Of a DNA stretch of 15,250 bases, positions 7,638-15,250 are shown piece after piece. The first letter of the stretch is position 1, and each line of letters opens with the position of its first letter. The DNA lies in the NCBI GenBank assembly GCA_019247755.1, contig JAFBAM010000066.1:1-15250 (forward strand), in the 5' to 3' direction. Made by a program: the position numbers and the translations under genes. The notes beneath the pieces were generated by a model. That model made no database searches. It was not told where the DNA came from and saw only the letters and a list, made by a program, of their open reading frames with translations. The stretch comes from Sphingomonas sp. (GTDB taxonomy: Bacteria > Pseudomonadota > Alphaproteobacteria > Sphingomonadales > Sphingomonadaceae).

Positions 7638-8294
7638 TTAGAGCTTCAGCCCTTTCGACAAGAACCATGCGATTGCGGCGGATAGGAGGATTCCGACAAG
7701 CGCATTGGCAAGCGATGCCATGCGGGGTGATTCGACCGCCTCATCGAACCTCTTTCGGCCGGTAATCATCGGGCCGACAAGATTGTCGCGCTTCACGACG
7801 AGGTAAAAGAGGATGGCGAGCACATGGAGCGCGACCACGCCGAGGATGACGTTAAAGAGGAATTCGTGCCATTCACGCGCCAGGTCGGCGGTCTCGTAGC
7901 TGATATATTGCGCGAGCGAGCCAGCCTCGATCCCGTCCACGTCCTGCGTGAACAGGCCGATGCCAACCTCGACGATCATCAGCCCGAGCAGCAGAAGGAC
8001 GCTGAGCGCGCCCAGCGGGTTATGGCCGACGCTGGCTGGTGACTCTCCACGCAGGTACTCCGCAATCACCCGCGGGCCCTTCACGAACTGGCTGAAGCGC
8101 GCCGTCGAGCTTCCAAAGAGGCCCCAGTAGAGCCGGAACACCAACAGTCCGAGCGTGACGTAGCCAAGCTTCTCATGAAGCTCAGTTCGGTCATTCTCCG
8201 CGGTCCACCACAGCGCCGCAAGCAAGACGACCAGGCTCCAGTGGAACAGCCGCAGCGGCAGGTCCCACAGCCTGATCCGCCTTTTCTCGCTCAT
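7638..8294 (-). CDS. Cytochrome b561-type di-heme membrane protein
   Basis: A 218-residue inner-membrane b-type cytochrome. RLWDLPLRLFHWSLV at the N-terminus (8-22) and GHNPLGALSVLLLL (90-103) are typical of the bacterial cytochrome b561 / Ni-hydrogenase b-subunit family. Candidate heme histidines are H18, H40, H91, H143 and H157. Four core helices (about 14-31, 42-61, 95-115, 144-167) are followed by a fifth near 193-212, beyond the usual four. Its ATG overlaps the stop of the cytochrome c' gene as ATGA, so the two are translated together. The likely job is to pass electrons from the quinone pool to the periplasmic cytochrome c'. The frame is open further upstream to 8321, but the MSEKRR start fits the family and the overlap. 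The gene ends 4 bp from the end of the oppositely oriented serine hydrolase gene. Confidence 0.88.
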   Translation of the reverse strand: MSEKRRIRLWDLPLRLFHWSLVVLLAALWWTAENDRTELHEKLGYVTLGLLVFRLYWGLFGSSTARFSQFVKGPRVIAEYLRGESPASVGHNPLGALSVLLLLGLMIVEVGIGLFTQDVDGIEAGSLAQYISYETADLAREWHEFLFNVILGVVALHVLAILFYLVVKRDNLVGPMITGRKRFDEAVESPRMASLANALVGILLSAAIAWFLSKGLKL

Positions 8295-8764
8295 TTCTTC
8301 TCGCGAAAAGTGTCGTGGCACGCCTTACAGGCCAGGCCGATGTTCGCCGCTGCGGCCTTCGTCGCATCGAGATTGCCCGTTCCGGCGACCGCGCCAACCT
8401 GGTGCGCGGCGCCCGCAAGGCCCGCCGCCCGTTGCCTGAAGGTCGGGACTTGTTCCCAAATGATTGGCCGGGCCTCGCTGTTCACGCCGGGCTGTTGACC
8501 CGTTCCGCGGGGAAACCAGCTCGGGATCTGCTTCGCGAGCGCTTCGATGACGCGGGCATTCGCCTGGACATCCGCTAGTTTCGGCTGTGCCTGCCCGAGC
8601 TCGTCCTTGATCGCCTTATTGGCCTTGCCGATCTGCTTGTACTTGGCGACGCGGGCGTCGACGATCTTCTGGACGGCCGCAGGATCGGGTGCAGCGGCTA
8701 ACAAGGGACCGAGCGCGACCGCCCCCAAAACCAACGAACCGACGACGATCACGCTCTTATGCAT
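8291..8764 (-). CDS. Cytochrome c' (c-556 family), periplasmic
   Basis: A 157-residue exported c-type cytochrome. Residues 1 to about 24 form a signal peptide (MHKSVIVVGS..., cleavage near LLAAA). The mature protein is a four-helix-bundle type with a single C-terminal heme-binding motif CKACH (146-150) followed by DTFREKK, exactly where cytochrome c' carries it; H150 is the axial ligand. IPSWFPRGTG (80-89) and IIWEQVPTF (101-109) match the family. Cytochromes c' bind NO and CO and can also transfer electrons. GGAG at 8773-8776 on the minus strand lies 8 bases before the ATG. The gene is first in a two-gene unit with the cytochrome b561 gene and is transcribed away from the efflux operon. Possible roles are NO protection or electron transfer from the b561 partner. 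Confidence 0.9.
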   Translation of the reverse strand: MHKSVIVVGSLVLGAVALGPLLAAAPDPAAVQKIVDARVAKYKQIGKANKAIKDELGQAQPKLADVQANARVIEALAKQIPSWFPRGTGQQPGVNSEARPIIWEQVPTFRQRAAGLAGAAHQVGAVAGTGNLDATKAAAANIGLACKACHDTFREKK

Positions 8765-8876
8765 TCAGGTTTCTCCATCGAACTCGGTTTACCGTGCCGA
8801 GACTCCCTAGTTCCGGCAAGTGGCTCGTCGGTTCTCTCCGCCCGTTTGTCGAAGGATCGGTCGCCCCTGACTAAAG

Positions 8877-8906
8877 TTAACCTACCGGCCCGCGAACGTT
8901 CATATT
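8877..8906 (+). promoter_or_regulatory. Possible promoter of the RND efflux operon
   Basis: TTAACC (8877-8882) and CATATT (8901-8906) are separated by 18 bp; each matches the sigma-70 consensus at four of six bases. A start near 8913 would leave a leader of about 40 bases before the adaptor gene. This is a weak, by-eye call in the 190-bp divergent space at 8765-8954. Confidence 0.3.
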
Positions 8907-8914
8907 TCGCGGCC
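8887..8914. promoter_or_regulatory. Inverted repeat, possible operator upstream of the RND operon
   Basis: GGCC plus GCGAA (8887-8896, with one extra C between them) is mirrored by TTCGC plus GGCC (8906-8914) around a 9-base spacer. A further GGCC-TATT-GGCC repeat (8911-8922) shares its right end. The repeat covers the possible -10 element, where a TetR- or MarR-type repressor would bind. No such regulator gene is in the window, so its identity is unknown. Confidence 0.35.
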
Positions 8915-8954
8915 TATTGGCCGAAACCCTTGCATTCCGGACCGACAATCGAAA

Positions 8955-10175
8955 TTGCGCCCATTCGTGATTCCTAGTTCACCCCGCCGCCGCAATGGCG
9001 CCGCCTTTGCGGCGCTTTTCTTGCTGGTCGCATGCGGCAGCGGCGATCCGCAGGGCGGAGGTGCGGGCGGACGTGCCGGTCAGCGCGGCCCAGCGACCGT
9101 CGGGTTCGTCGTTGTTCAGCAAGGAAGTGCCCCGATCCAGCAGGAGCTGCCAGGGAGGGTGGCCCCTTTCCAGAGTTCCGACGTGCGGCCGCAGGTTTCG
9201 GGGGTCATCTTGAAACGGCTGTTTCAAGAAGGCTCGATCGTCCACCAGGGCCAGACGCTCTACCAGATCGACCCGAGCATCTACGCGGCGCAGCAGGCAC
9301 AAGCGTCGGCCAATCTTCAGAGCGCACGCGCCAATGCGGTCGCGGCGCGGACCCGTGCGTCGCGCTACGCGCCGCTCGCGAAGATGGAGGCGATATCCAA
9401 GCAGGATTACACCGACGCCGTTGCGGCAGCGCGGCAGGCCGATGCCGCCGTCGCACAGAACAGCGCTTCCTTGCGGGCTGCACAGGTCAACATGCGCTTC
9501 ACCCGGGTGCCGGCCCCGATCAGCGGCCGGATCAGCCTCTCCAACGTGACCGAGGGCGCGCTGGTGACCGCGAACCAGGCCGACCCGCTGGCGACCATCA
9601 CTCGGCTTGATCCGGTCTACGTCGACATCCAGCAATCCGCGGCCGACCTGTTGAAGCTGCGTCAGGCGCTGTCCCAAGGCGGCGCGGTGCCGACCAGCGC
9701 TCAGGTGCGCCTCAAGCTGCCCGATGGATCCTATTACGCCTACTCCGGCACCGTCGAGTTCAGCCAGGTGATCGTCGACCAGGCCACCGGGACCGTGACC
9801 GTCCGCGCGCGCTTCGCCAATCCGCAGTCCATCTTGCTGCCCGGTATGTACGTAACCGCCGAGTTTGCACAGGCCGTGCAGACCTCGGCGATCCTCGTGC
9901 CGCAGCAGGCCGTCACTCGCGATCCGCAGGGCAATGCGACCTTGTTCGTAGTCGGGCCGGGCAACCGCGCGGTGCAGCGCACGGTTCAGGCGGACCGGAC
10001 GCTAGGCACCTACTGGGTGGTAACCGGCGGCCTCGCCCCCGGCGAGAAGGTCATCACCCAAGGTACCGCGAACCTGAAGGATGGTGCCGAGATCAAGCCG
10101 GTGCCGGCCAATGCGCCCCAACGTGTCGGTGCGCGGCAGGGCGGCGCGGGGAAGACTGCCGGTCAGAGCCGCTAG
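8955..10175 (+). CDS. RND efflux periplasmic adaptor (membrane fusion) subunit, AcrA/MexA-like lipoprotein
   Basis: A 406-residue adaptor that bridges the inner-membrane pump and the outer-membrane channel. The N-terminus is a lipoprotein signal ending in the lipobox LVAC, lipidated cysteine at residue 27. Next come the first lipoyl half with LPGRVAPFQSSDVRPQVSG (65-83) and LYQIDPSIY (102-110), an alanine/glutamine-rich coiled-coil hairpin (about 111-178), the second lipoyl half RFTRVPAPISGRI (181-193) with SNVTEGALV (196-204), a beta-barrel including LDPVYVDIQQS (218-228), and a membrane-proximal domain. It follows E. coli AcrA closely over most of its length. No in-frame ATG precedes the lipoprotein signal: the start is TTG 8955 or GTG 8967, neither with a clear RBS. 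The pump gene begins 3 bp after its stop. Confidence 0.93.
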   Translation: MRPFVIPSSPRRRNGAAFAALFLLVACGSGDPQGGGAGGRAGQRGPATVGFVVVQQGSAPIQQELPGRVAPFQSSDVRPQVSGVILKRLFQEGSIVHQGQTLYQIDPSIYAAQQAQASANLQSARANAVAARTRASRYAPLAKMEAISKQDYTDAVAAARQADAAVAQNSASLRAAQVNMRFTRVPAPISGRISLSNVTEGALVTANQADPLATITRLDPVYVDIQQSAADLLKLRQALSQGGAVPTSAQVRLKLPDGSYYAYSGTVEFSQVIVDQATGTVTVRARFANPQSILLPGMYVTAEFAQAVQTSAILVPQQAVTRDPQGNATLFVVGPGNRAVQRTVQADRTLGTYWVVTGGLAPGEKVITQGTANLKDGAEIKPVPANAPQRVGARQGGAGKTAGQSR

Positions 10176-10178
10176 CTG

Positions 10179-13100
10179 ATGTCGAAGATTTTCATCGATC
10201 GCCCGATCTTCGCCTGGGTGATCGCCATCATCATCATGCTGATGGGGATCGGCGCGATTACCGTTTTGCCTGTCGCCCAATATCCCGACGTTGCACCGAC
10301 CCAGATCAACGTTCGTGCGACCTATCCTGGCGCTTCCGCAGCCACGCTCGAAAGCAGCGTCACTCAGGTGCTGGAGCGGCAGCTCACGGGCATCGACGGG
10401 TTGCTATACTTTCAGTCGTCCTCGACCGCTCGCGGCCAGGTGAACATTTCCGCGGTGTTCGCGAAGGGCGTCGACCCCGACATTGCCCAGGTCCAGGTCC
10501 AGAACAAGATCCAGCAGGCGCTCTCCCGCCTGCCAACGCAGGTCCAGCAACAAGGAGTCACCGTCACCAAAGGCTCACCCGATCTGCTCATGATCGTCGC
10601 TATCTTCGACAAGACCGACAAAAGCACCAACTTCGACGTTTCCGACTGGCTCGCGACGAACATGCAGGACGATCTGTCGCGCGTACCGGGCGTCGGCGAC
10701 GTCAACGTCTTCGGTTCGCAATATGCGATGCGGATCTGGCTGGACCCGCACAAGCTGCAGAGCGTCGGATTGATGCCTAGCGACGTCATCAGCGCAATCC
10801 AGAACCAGAATACCGAAGTGGCGGCAGGCGAGGTCGGCGGTCTGCCGCAACCGCAGGGCCAGATGCTCAACGCGACCGTCACGGCCCAGTCGCGCCTGCA
10901 AACAGCCGACCAATTCCGCAACATTGTCGTCAAATCCGATCCGTCAGGAGCTCGCGTGCTCCTCGGGGAGGTCGCCCGGGTCGAACTCGGCGCCGAAAAT
11001 TATGCCGCGACCATTCGTACCAATGGGCATCCCGGCGCCGGTATGGGGATTTCGCTCGAGCCCGGCGCCAACGCCTTGCGCACCGCCACCTTGGTCAAGG
11101 CAAAAGTCACTGAAATCGCGGCGCGCATGCCTGCTGGCTACGGTTACGCTTTCGCCAACGATTCAACCAACTTCATCAAGCTTTCGATCTGGGAGGTCGT
11201 GAAGACCCTGCTCGAGGCGATCCTGCTGGTTGTGCTCGTGATGTTCGTCTTCCTGCAAAGCTGGCGGGCGACGCTCATCCCCTTCATCGCTGTGCCGGTC
11301 GTGCTGATGGGGACTTTCGCGATCCTCTACGCGCTCGGATTTTCGATCAACACGATGACTTTGTTCGGGCTTGTCCTTGCGACAGGCCTTCTCGTCGACG
11401 ACGCCATCGTCGTCGTGGAAAACGTCGAGCGGCTGATGCACGAAAATCCGGAGATGACTCCCCGCGACGCGACCGTCGCGTCGATGGAGCAGATCCAGAT
11501 GGCGCTTGTCGCCATTGCGCTGGTGCTGTCTGCAGTGTTCCTGCCGATGGTCTTCTTCGGCGGGTCGACCGGCGTCATTTACCGCCAGTTCTCCGCGACG
11601 ATCGTATCGGCCATGGCGCTATCGGTCTTCATCGCGTTGACGCTCAGCCCGGCGATTGCCGCCAATCTTCTTCGTCGCACGCATGCCACCGTCGAAGAGA
11701 CGTGGGTCGGACGCCGGGCGCCGGCCCTTGGCCACAGGGTCGAGCGGTGGCGCATCAAGTTCAACGACGGGTTCGACCGCTTCCGCGACTGGTTCGTCCA
11801 CAGCGTCACCCGCGTTGTCGACCGCAAGTGGCTGTTCCTTGGCATCTATGCGGGCGTGTTCCTCATCCTCATCCTGCTCTTCTTCCGGCTGCCGACCGGC
11901 TTCCTACCGACAGAGGATCAGGGCTTTGCGTCCGTACAATTCCGGCTGCCTGCGGGCGCTACGATGACCCGCACGCGCGAGGTCCAGAAGGTCGTCGAGG
12001 ATTATTTCTGGCGCGGGTCGGAAAAACGGAACGTCGCCACCTACTTCACCGTCGCAGGCGGCGGTCAGGGTTCAGCCGGTCAGAATACCGGCCAGGCGTT
12101 CATCAACCTTGCCGATTTCGACAAACGCACCTCCAAGAAGGACTCCGCGGACGCGATTGTCCAGCGTGCGTCGGGCGCCTTCCGTGGCCTGCGCGATGCG
12201 CAGGTGTTCGCGCTGGTGCCGGGCGCGATCCGCGGACTCGGCCAATCGACCGGCTTCACGATGGAGATGCTCAACACTGGTGGCCTCAGTCAGGACGAGT
12301 TCGACGCGGCGCGCGACCGCCTCCTTGCCGAGGCGTCCTCCAATCCGAACCTATCCACGGTCCGCCTTAGCGAGCTTCCGGATGTCGCCAGCCTCAAGGT
12401 CAATATCGACCAGCAGCGCGTGGCCGCGCTCGGGCTCAGCGCCAGTGACGTCAACAATACGCTCTCGACGGCCTGGGGCGGGCGCTACGTCAACGACTTT
12501 ATCGACCGGGGTCGGGTGAAACGCGTCTACGTCCAGGGCGATGCGCCGTTCCGGGCACAGCCGAACGACATCGACCAATGGTACGTGCGCAGCAACCAGG
12601 GGCAGATGGTTCCCTTCTCCTCCTTCGCGCAGATGAGCTGGCAGACGACCCCGACCAGCTCCTCGCGGTTCCTCGGCTATCCCTCATTCGAGTTGAACGG
12701 CCAGGGCGCCCCCGGCGTGAGCTCAGGACAGGCGATGGACATCATCGAAAAGCTCGCCGACCAAATTCCGGGGATCGATGTCGCCTGGTCCGGCCAGTCG
12801 TATCAGGAGCGTCTGTCGTCCGGACAGGCTCCCATCCTTTACGGTGTCGCGCTGATCGTCGTGTTCCTCTGCCTCGCCGCGCTTTACGAGAGCTGGTCGA
12901 TCCCTGTCGCCGTGCTGTTGGTCGTTCCGCTCGGCCTCGTCGGGTCGGTCTTTTTCGTGACGCTGCGAGGACTGCAAAACGACGTCTATCTGCAGGTCGG
13001 ACTGATCACGACCATGGGCCTTTCGGCCAAGAACGCGATCCTGATGGTCGAGTTCGCCGAACGTGCCGAGCGGGAAGGCCAACGCGTGATCGATGCGGCG

Positions 13101-13367
13101 ATCGAGGCTGCGAAGATTCGACTTCGCCCGATCCTGATGACCAGCTTCGCCTTCATTTTCGGCGTTCTACCACTGGCGCTTGCTACTGGCGCGGGCGCGA
13201 ACAGCCGCGCCGCGATCGGCACTGCCGTGGTGGGTGGAATGCTGACGGCCACTGCCCTCGCGATTTTCTACATTCCCTTCTTCTTCGTGCTGGTGCGCCG
13301 CGGCGTGCGTGACGGAATCAAGGTCGTCCGCGAACGGCTTCGCCAGCGGCGCGAGGCGCAGGCATGA
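10179..13367 (+). CDS. RND multidrug efflux pump, HAE1 family (AcrB/MexB-like)
   Basis: A 1062-residue inner-membrane pump that takes drugs or other hydrophobic compounds from the periplasm and membrane and exports them using protons. It begins MSKIFIDRPIFAWVIAI, as AcrB-type pumps do, with TM1 at about 9-29. The first periplasmic porter domain spans about 30-335, TM2-6 about 336-500, the second periplasmic domain about 570-880 and TM8-12 about 885-1040. The proton-relay residues are present: D407 and D408 in GLLVDDAIVVVENVER on TM4, and K951 in LSAKNAILMVEFA on TM10. The C-terminus is a short basic tail. The length is normal (AcrB is 1049). The gene lies 3 bp after the adaptor gene and overlaps the channel gene by 4 bp (ATGA), so all three are one operon. 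Substrates cannot be predicted from this sequence. Confidence 0.96.
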   Translation: MSKIFIDRPIFAWVIAIIIMLMGIGAITVLPVAQYPDVAPTQINVRATYPGASAATLESSVTQVLERQLTGIDGLLYFQSSSTARGQVNISAVFAKGVDPDIAQVQVQNKIQQALSRLPTQVQQQGVTVTKGSPDLLMIVAIFDKTDKSTNFDVSDWLATNMQDDLSRVPGVGDVNVFGSQYAMRIWLDPHKLQSVGLMPSDVISAIQNQNTEVAAGEVGGLPQPQGQMLNATVTAQSRLQTADQFRNIVVKSDPSGARVLLGEVARVELGAENYAATIRTNGHPGAGMGISLEPGANALRTATLVKAKVTEIAARMPAGYGYAFANDSTNFIKLSIWEVVKTLLEAILLVVLVMFVFLQSWRATLIPFIAVPVVLMGTFAILYALGFSINTMTLFGLVLATGLLVDDAIVVVENVERLMHENPEMTPRDATVASMEQIQMALVAIALVLSAVFLPMVFFGGSTGVIYRQFSATIVSAMALSVFIALTLSPAIAANLLRRTHATVEETWVGRRAPALGHRVERWRIKFNDGFDRFRDWFVHSVTRVVDRKWLFLGIYAGVFLILILLFFRLPTGFLPTEDQGFASVQFRLPAGATMTRTREVQKVVEDYFWRGSEKRNVATYFTVAGGGQGSAGQNTGQAFINLADFDKRTSKKDSADAIVQRASGAFRGLRDAQVFALVPGAIRGLGQSTGFTMEMLNTGGLSQDEFDAARDRLLAEASSNPNLSTVRLSELPDVASLKVNIDQQRVAALGLSASDVNNTLSTAWGGRYVNDFIDRGRVKRVYVQGDAPFRAQPNDIDQWYVRSNQGQMVPFSSFAQMSWQTTPTSSSRFLGYPSFELNGQGAPGVSSGQAMDIIEKLADQIPGIDVAWSGQSYQERLSSGQAPILYGVALIVVFLCLAALYESWSIPVAVLLVVPLGLVGSVFFVTLRGLQNDVYLQVGLITTMGLSAKNAILMVEFAERAEREGQRVIDAAIEAAKIRLRPILMTSFAFIFGVLPLALATGAGANSRAAIGTAVVGGMLTATALAIFYIPFFFVLVRRGVRDGIKVVRERLRQRREAQA

Positions 13368-14821
13368 AGCGCGCCGCCACCCTGATCGCACTGCTGGCAA
13401 CAGCCTGCACGACGATGGAACCGAAATATGTTCGGCCCGACCCGTCGATCCCGTCGTCCTGGCCGGTGGGCGACCCCTATCTGGCGCAAGCCGAGGTCGG
13501 CCTTCCCGTCCTCACCTATCAGCAGGTCTTCCACGACCCTCGGCTTCAGGCCCTGATCGGTCAGGCGCTCGTCAACAACCGCGACCTAATGGTCGCCGCT
13601 TCCAACATTGCCGCCGCGCGCGAGCAATTCCGGATCCAGCGCGCCCAGCAGCTGCCGACGCTGAACGCCGCCGGCGGTGCATCGGTCAGCGGTGACAAGG
13701 ATAGCAATGTCAGCGGCAATTTCGATGCTGGCCTCAGCATTCCGAGCTTCGAGCTCGACTTGTTTGGCCGGGTTCGCTCGCTCACCCACGTGCAACTGCA
13801 GCGATATTTGGCGACCGAAGCTGGCGCCCGCGCGACCCGGCTTACTTTGGTTTCTGACGTCGCCAGTGCGTGGCTTAGCTATGCCGCAGACTCGAGCTCT
13901 CGGCTGATTTCAGAAGAAACAGTCAAGGCAGCGCAGAAGAGCGTCCAGCTTACTCGACTGCGACTTGAAGGAGGTATCGCGCCTCGTACAGATCTCCGTC
14001 AGGCTGAGCAGATTCTCTACGCGGCGCAGGCAGACGTCGCGCGTCAGCGTACTGCCGTCGCTCAGGACGTGAATGCGCTTCAGCTTTTGGTCGGCACACC
14101 GATCGATCCCCAGTTGCTGCCAGGGTCGATCGATGAGGCGTTTGGGACGATCGCCCCAATTCCGGCCGGGCTCGATTCTTACGTCCTGCTCCGTCGGCCC
14201 GATGTTCTCCAAGCCGAATACCAGCTTCGAGCCGCGAACGCGCAGATCGGTGCGGCGCGAGCGGCGCTGTTCCCGCGGATCACACTCACTGGCCTGCTCG
14301 GATTTGCGAGCAGCGCGCTTGCCAAGCTCTTCACCGGCGGCGCGTTCGGATGGAGTGCCGGAGCGGACGCGACCTACACCATCTTCCAGTCGGGCGCTGG
14401 TCACGCGAACGTTCGGCTAAGCGAAGCCCAGCGCAGCGCGGCGGTCGCGACCTATCAGAAGACGATCCAGACTGCGTTCCGCGAAGTCGCCGACGCCCTC
14501 GCCCGCCGCGGCACCATCAATGACGAGATCGCGGCCCGCCAGCGCCAGCAGGCGGCGACTGCGGACACTTACACGCTGACCGAGGCGCGCTACCGCGCGG
14601 GGATCGATCCTTTCCTTACCGTCCTTGATGCACAGCGCTCATTCTATGTGGCACAGCAGCAGGTGGTCACCGTGAAGCTGACCGCGGCGCAGAACCTCGT
14701 CACGCTCTATCAGGTGATCGGCGGCGACCGGCTGCTGCAGTCAACGCCGGTCTGTCAGGCGCTCCCCGGCGACAGCAGCGCGAGCAGCGCAAAACTCGCG
14801 AGCCAGTGCTCGCCCATATAA
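13364..14821 (+). CDS. NodT-family RND outer-membrane channel (TolC/OprM-like lipoprotein)
   Basis: A 485-residue outer-membrane factor that completes the tripartite pump. The N-terminus is a short lipoprotein-type signal (LLATAC, cysteine 15). Typical family segments are VFHDPRLQALIGQALVNNRD (55-74), the FRIQRAQQLPTLNA segment (89-102), FELDLFGRVRSL (129-140) and, in the second repeat, LLRRPDVLQAEYQLRAANAQIGAARAALFPRI in the middle third. GAGG at 13353-13356 precedes the ATG by 7 bases, and the ATG overlaps the pump stop. Family members usually end soon after the IGGDRLL-like region. Here about 27 more residues follow, rich in serine and alanine, encoded where the gene runs into the opposing DUF2891 gene (14755-14821). 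That tail is probably a by-product of the overlap. Confidence 0.93.
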   Translation: MKRAATLIALLATACTTMEPKYVRPDPSIPSSWPVGDPYLAQAEVGLPVLTYQQVFHDPRLQALIGQALVNNRDLMVAASNIAAAREQFRIQRAQQLPTLNAAGGASVSGDKDSNVSGNFDAGLSIPSFELDLFGRVRSLTHVQLQRYLATEAGARATRLTLVSDVASAWLSYAADSSSRLISEETVKAAQKSVQLTRLRLEGGIAPRTDLRQAEQILYAAQADVARQRTAVAQDVNALQLLVGTPIDPQLLPGSIDEAFGTIAPIPAGLDSYVLLRRPDVLQAEYQLRAANAQIGAARAALFPRITLTGLLGFASSALAKLFTGGAFGWSAGADATYTIFQSGAGHANVRLSEAQRSAAVATYQKTIQTAFREVADALARRGTINDEIAARQRQQAATADTYTLTEARYRAGIDPFLTVLDAQRSFYVAQQQVVTVKLTAAQNLVTLYQVIGGDRLLQSTPVCQALPGDSSASSAKLASQCSPI

Positions 14822-15250
14822 TCGCCTGAGATATGCGGCAGCGACGCCGCTAGGTGCGTCTGGGCCGCTTGCTCCGCAACCGCGCGCTCCGCGGCTGGCA
14901 GCAGCGGCGCAATGCCCAGCCAGCACCAGGCGCGACTGAGGTTGGTGCCGTCGAGGTGTGCGATTTTGCCGTCGCTGCGGTCGCTGACAATCGCCGGCGT
15001 AAATAGGGTCGCAGGCTCGCCCCTCGTGACATGTGGCAGGAAATGCTCGAACCATTCTGAGAACCGCGCCGGCTGCGTGCGGGCCATGCACAGCGCCTCG
15101 GTCAGCGCCGATGACAGGAACTCGTCTCCGCCCGGTTCCCACGCCTGGCAATCGCGGTCCGCACCGAACCAATGCCGCGCCCGGTCGCGGATCTGATCAG
15201 CCAGCCCGGAATCGAATGCCCCGGCCCACTCGAGCGACAGGATCAGCGCG
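14755..15250 (-). CDS. DUF2891 family protein, C-terminal part (start beyond the window edge)
   Basis: The frame is open from the right edge to TGA at 14755-14757, giving 164 residues of the C-terminal part; the start lies beyond 15250. The ATG at 15087 is internal. The sequence has family-like motifs: WEPGGDEFLSSALTEALCM, HLDGTNLSRAWCWLGIAPLL, then HISGDYMGEHWLASFALLALL near the end. These match DUF2891, a family of about 320-350 residues with no established function that I know of. Conserved histidine, aspartate, tryptophan and glutamate residues look enzyme-like (HLDG, GEHW). The conserved GEHWLASF segment lies directly opposite the end of the outer-membrane channel gene, a 67-bp antisense overlap. 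No terminator is visible between the two genes. Confidence 0.82.
   Translation of the reverse strand, partial: ALILSLEWAGAFDSGLADQIRDRARHWFGADRDCQAWEPGGDEFLSSALTEALCMARTQPARFSEWFEHFLPHVTRGEPATLFTPAIVSDRSDGKIAHLDGTNLSRAWCWLGIAPLLPAAERAVAEQAAQTHLAASLPHISGDYMGEHWLASFALLALLSPGSA

Noticed and set aside
8783..8801. Possible terminator-like stem CTCGG...CCGAG after the start of the cytochrome c' leader
   Set aside because: It has a 5-bp stem with a 9-base loop and no T-run, and lies in the 5' leader of the cytochrome c' gene. It is too weak to call.
8995..9213. ATG-started open frame at the beginning of the efflux adaptor gene
   Set aside because: It is out of frame with the lipobox and AcrA-like sequence and gives a serine/arginine-rich product.
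11702..12370. A 222-codon plus-strand frame inside the RND pump gene
   Set aside because: It overlaps the pump's second periplasmic domain in another frame, and the pump reads through without interruption.

Overview
The window reads as the chromosome of a high-GC alphaproteobacterium, most likely Sphingomonadaceae. This is inferred from the gene mix (a large TonB-dependent receptor, an AcrAB/NodT-type efflux operon, a cytochrome c'/b561 pair, DUF1611/DgcN) and from tightly packed, overlapping genes; no marker gene confirms it. Almost all of the sequence is coding. The only clear intergenic spaces are about 93 bp (1428-1520) and 190 bp (8765-8954). I see no RNA genes, insertion sequences, CRISPR arrays or strong intrinsic terminators.

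Region 1 (1-7633, + strand) looks like one transcription unit. It holds the C-terminus of a probable enolase-superfamily epimerase/racemase (DgcA-like), a POT/PTR2-family transporter, a TonB-dependent receptor, a DUF1611 protein (DgcN-like N-acetyltransferase), a YkvI-type membrane transporter, and a secreted class C beta-lactamase-like serine hydrolase with a DUF3471-type C-terminus. DgcN and DgcA form the known D-glutamate pathway (N-acetylation, then racemisation to N-acetyl-L-glutamate). Placed with an outer-membrane receptor, a periplasmic hydrolase and two inner-membrane carriers, they suggest uptake and breakdown of D-glutamate or of peptides containing D-amino acids, such as cell-wall fragments. 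The combined system is an inference. The POT protein has lost several residues of the classical proton-coupling network, so its substrate or energy coupling may be unusual.

Region 2 (7638-8764, - strand) is a two-gene redox unit: a periplasmic cytochrome c' followed, with an ATGA overlap, by a membrane cytochrome b561-type protein. It converges on region 1 with only 4 bp between the stop codons.

Region 3 (8955-14821, + strand) is a complete tripartite RND multidrug efflux operon: AcrA-like lipoprotein adaptor, AcrB-like pump with its proton-relay residues intact, and NodT-family outer-membrane factor. The 190-bp divergent region before it carries an inverted repeat over a possible promoter. 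No regulator gene lies beside it.

Region 4 (14755-15250, - strand) is the C-terminal part of a DUF2891 protein. It overlaps the end of the outer-membrane factor gene by 67 bp in antisense orientation.
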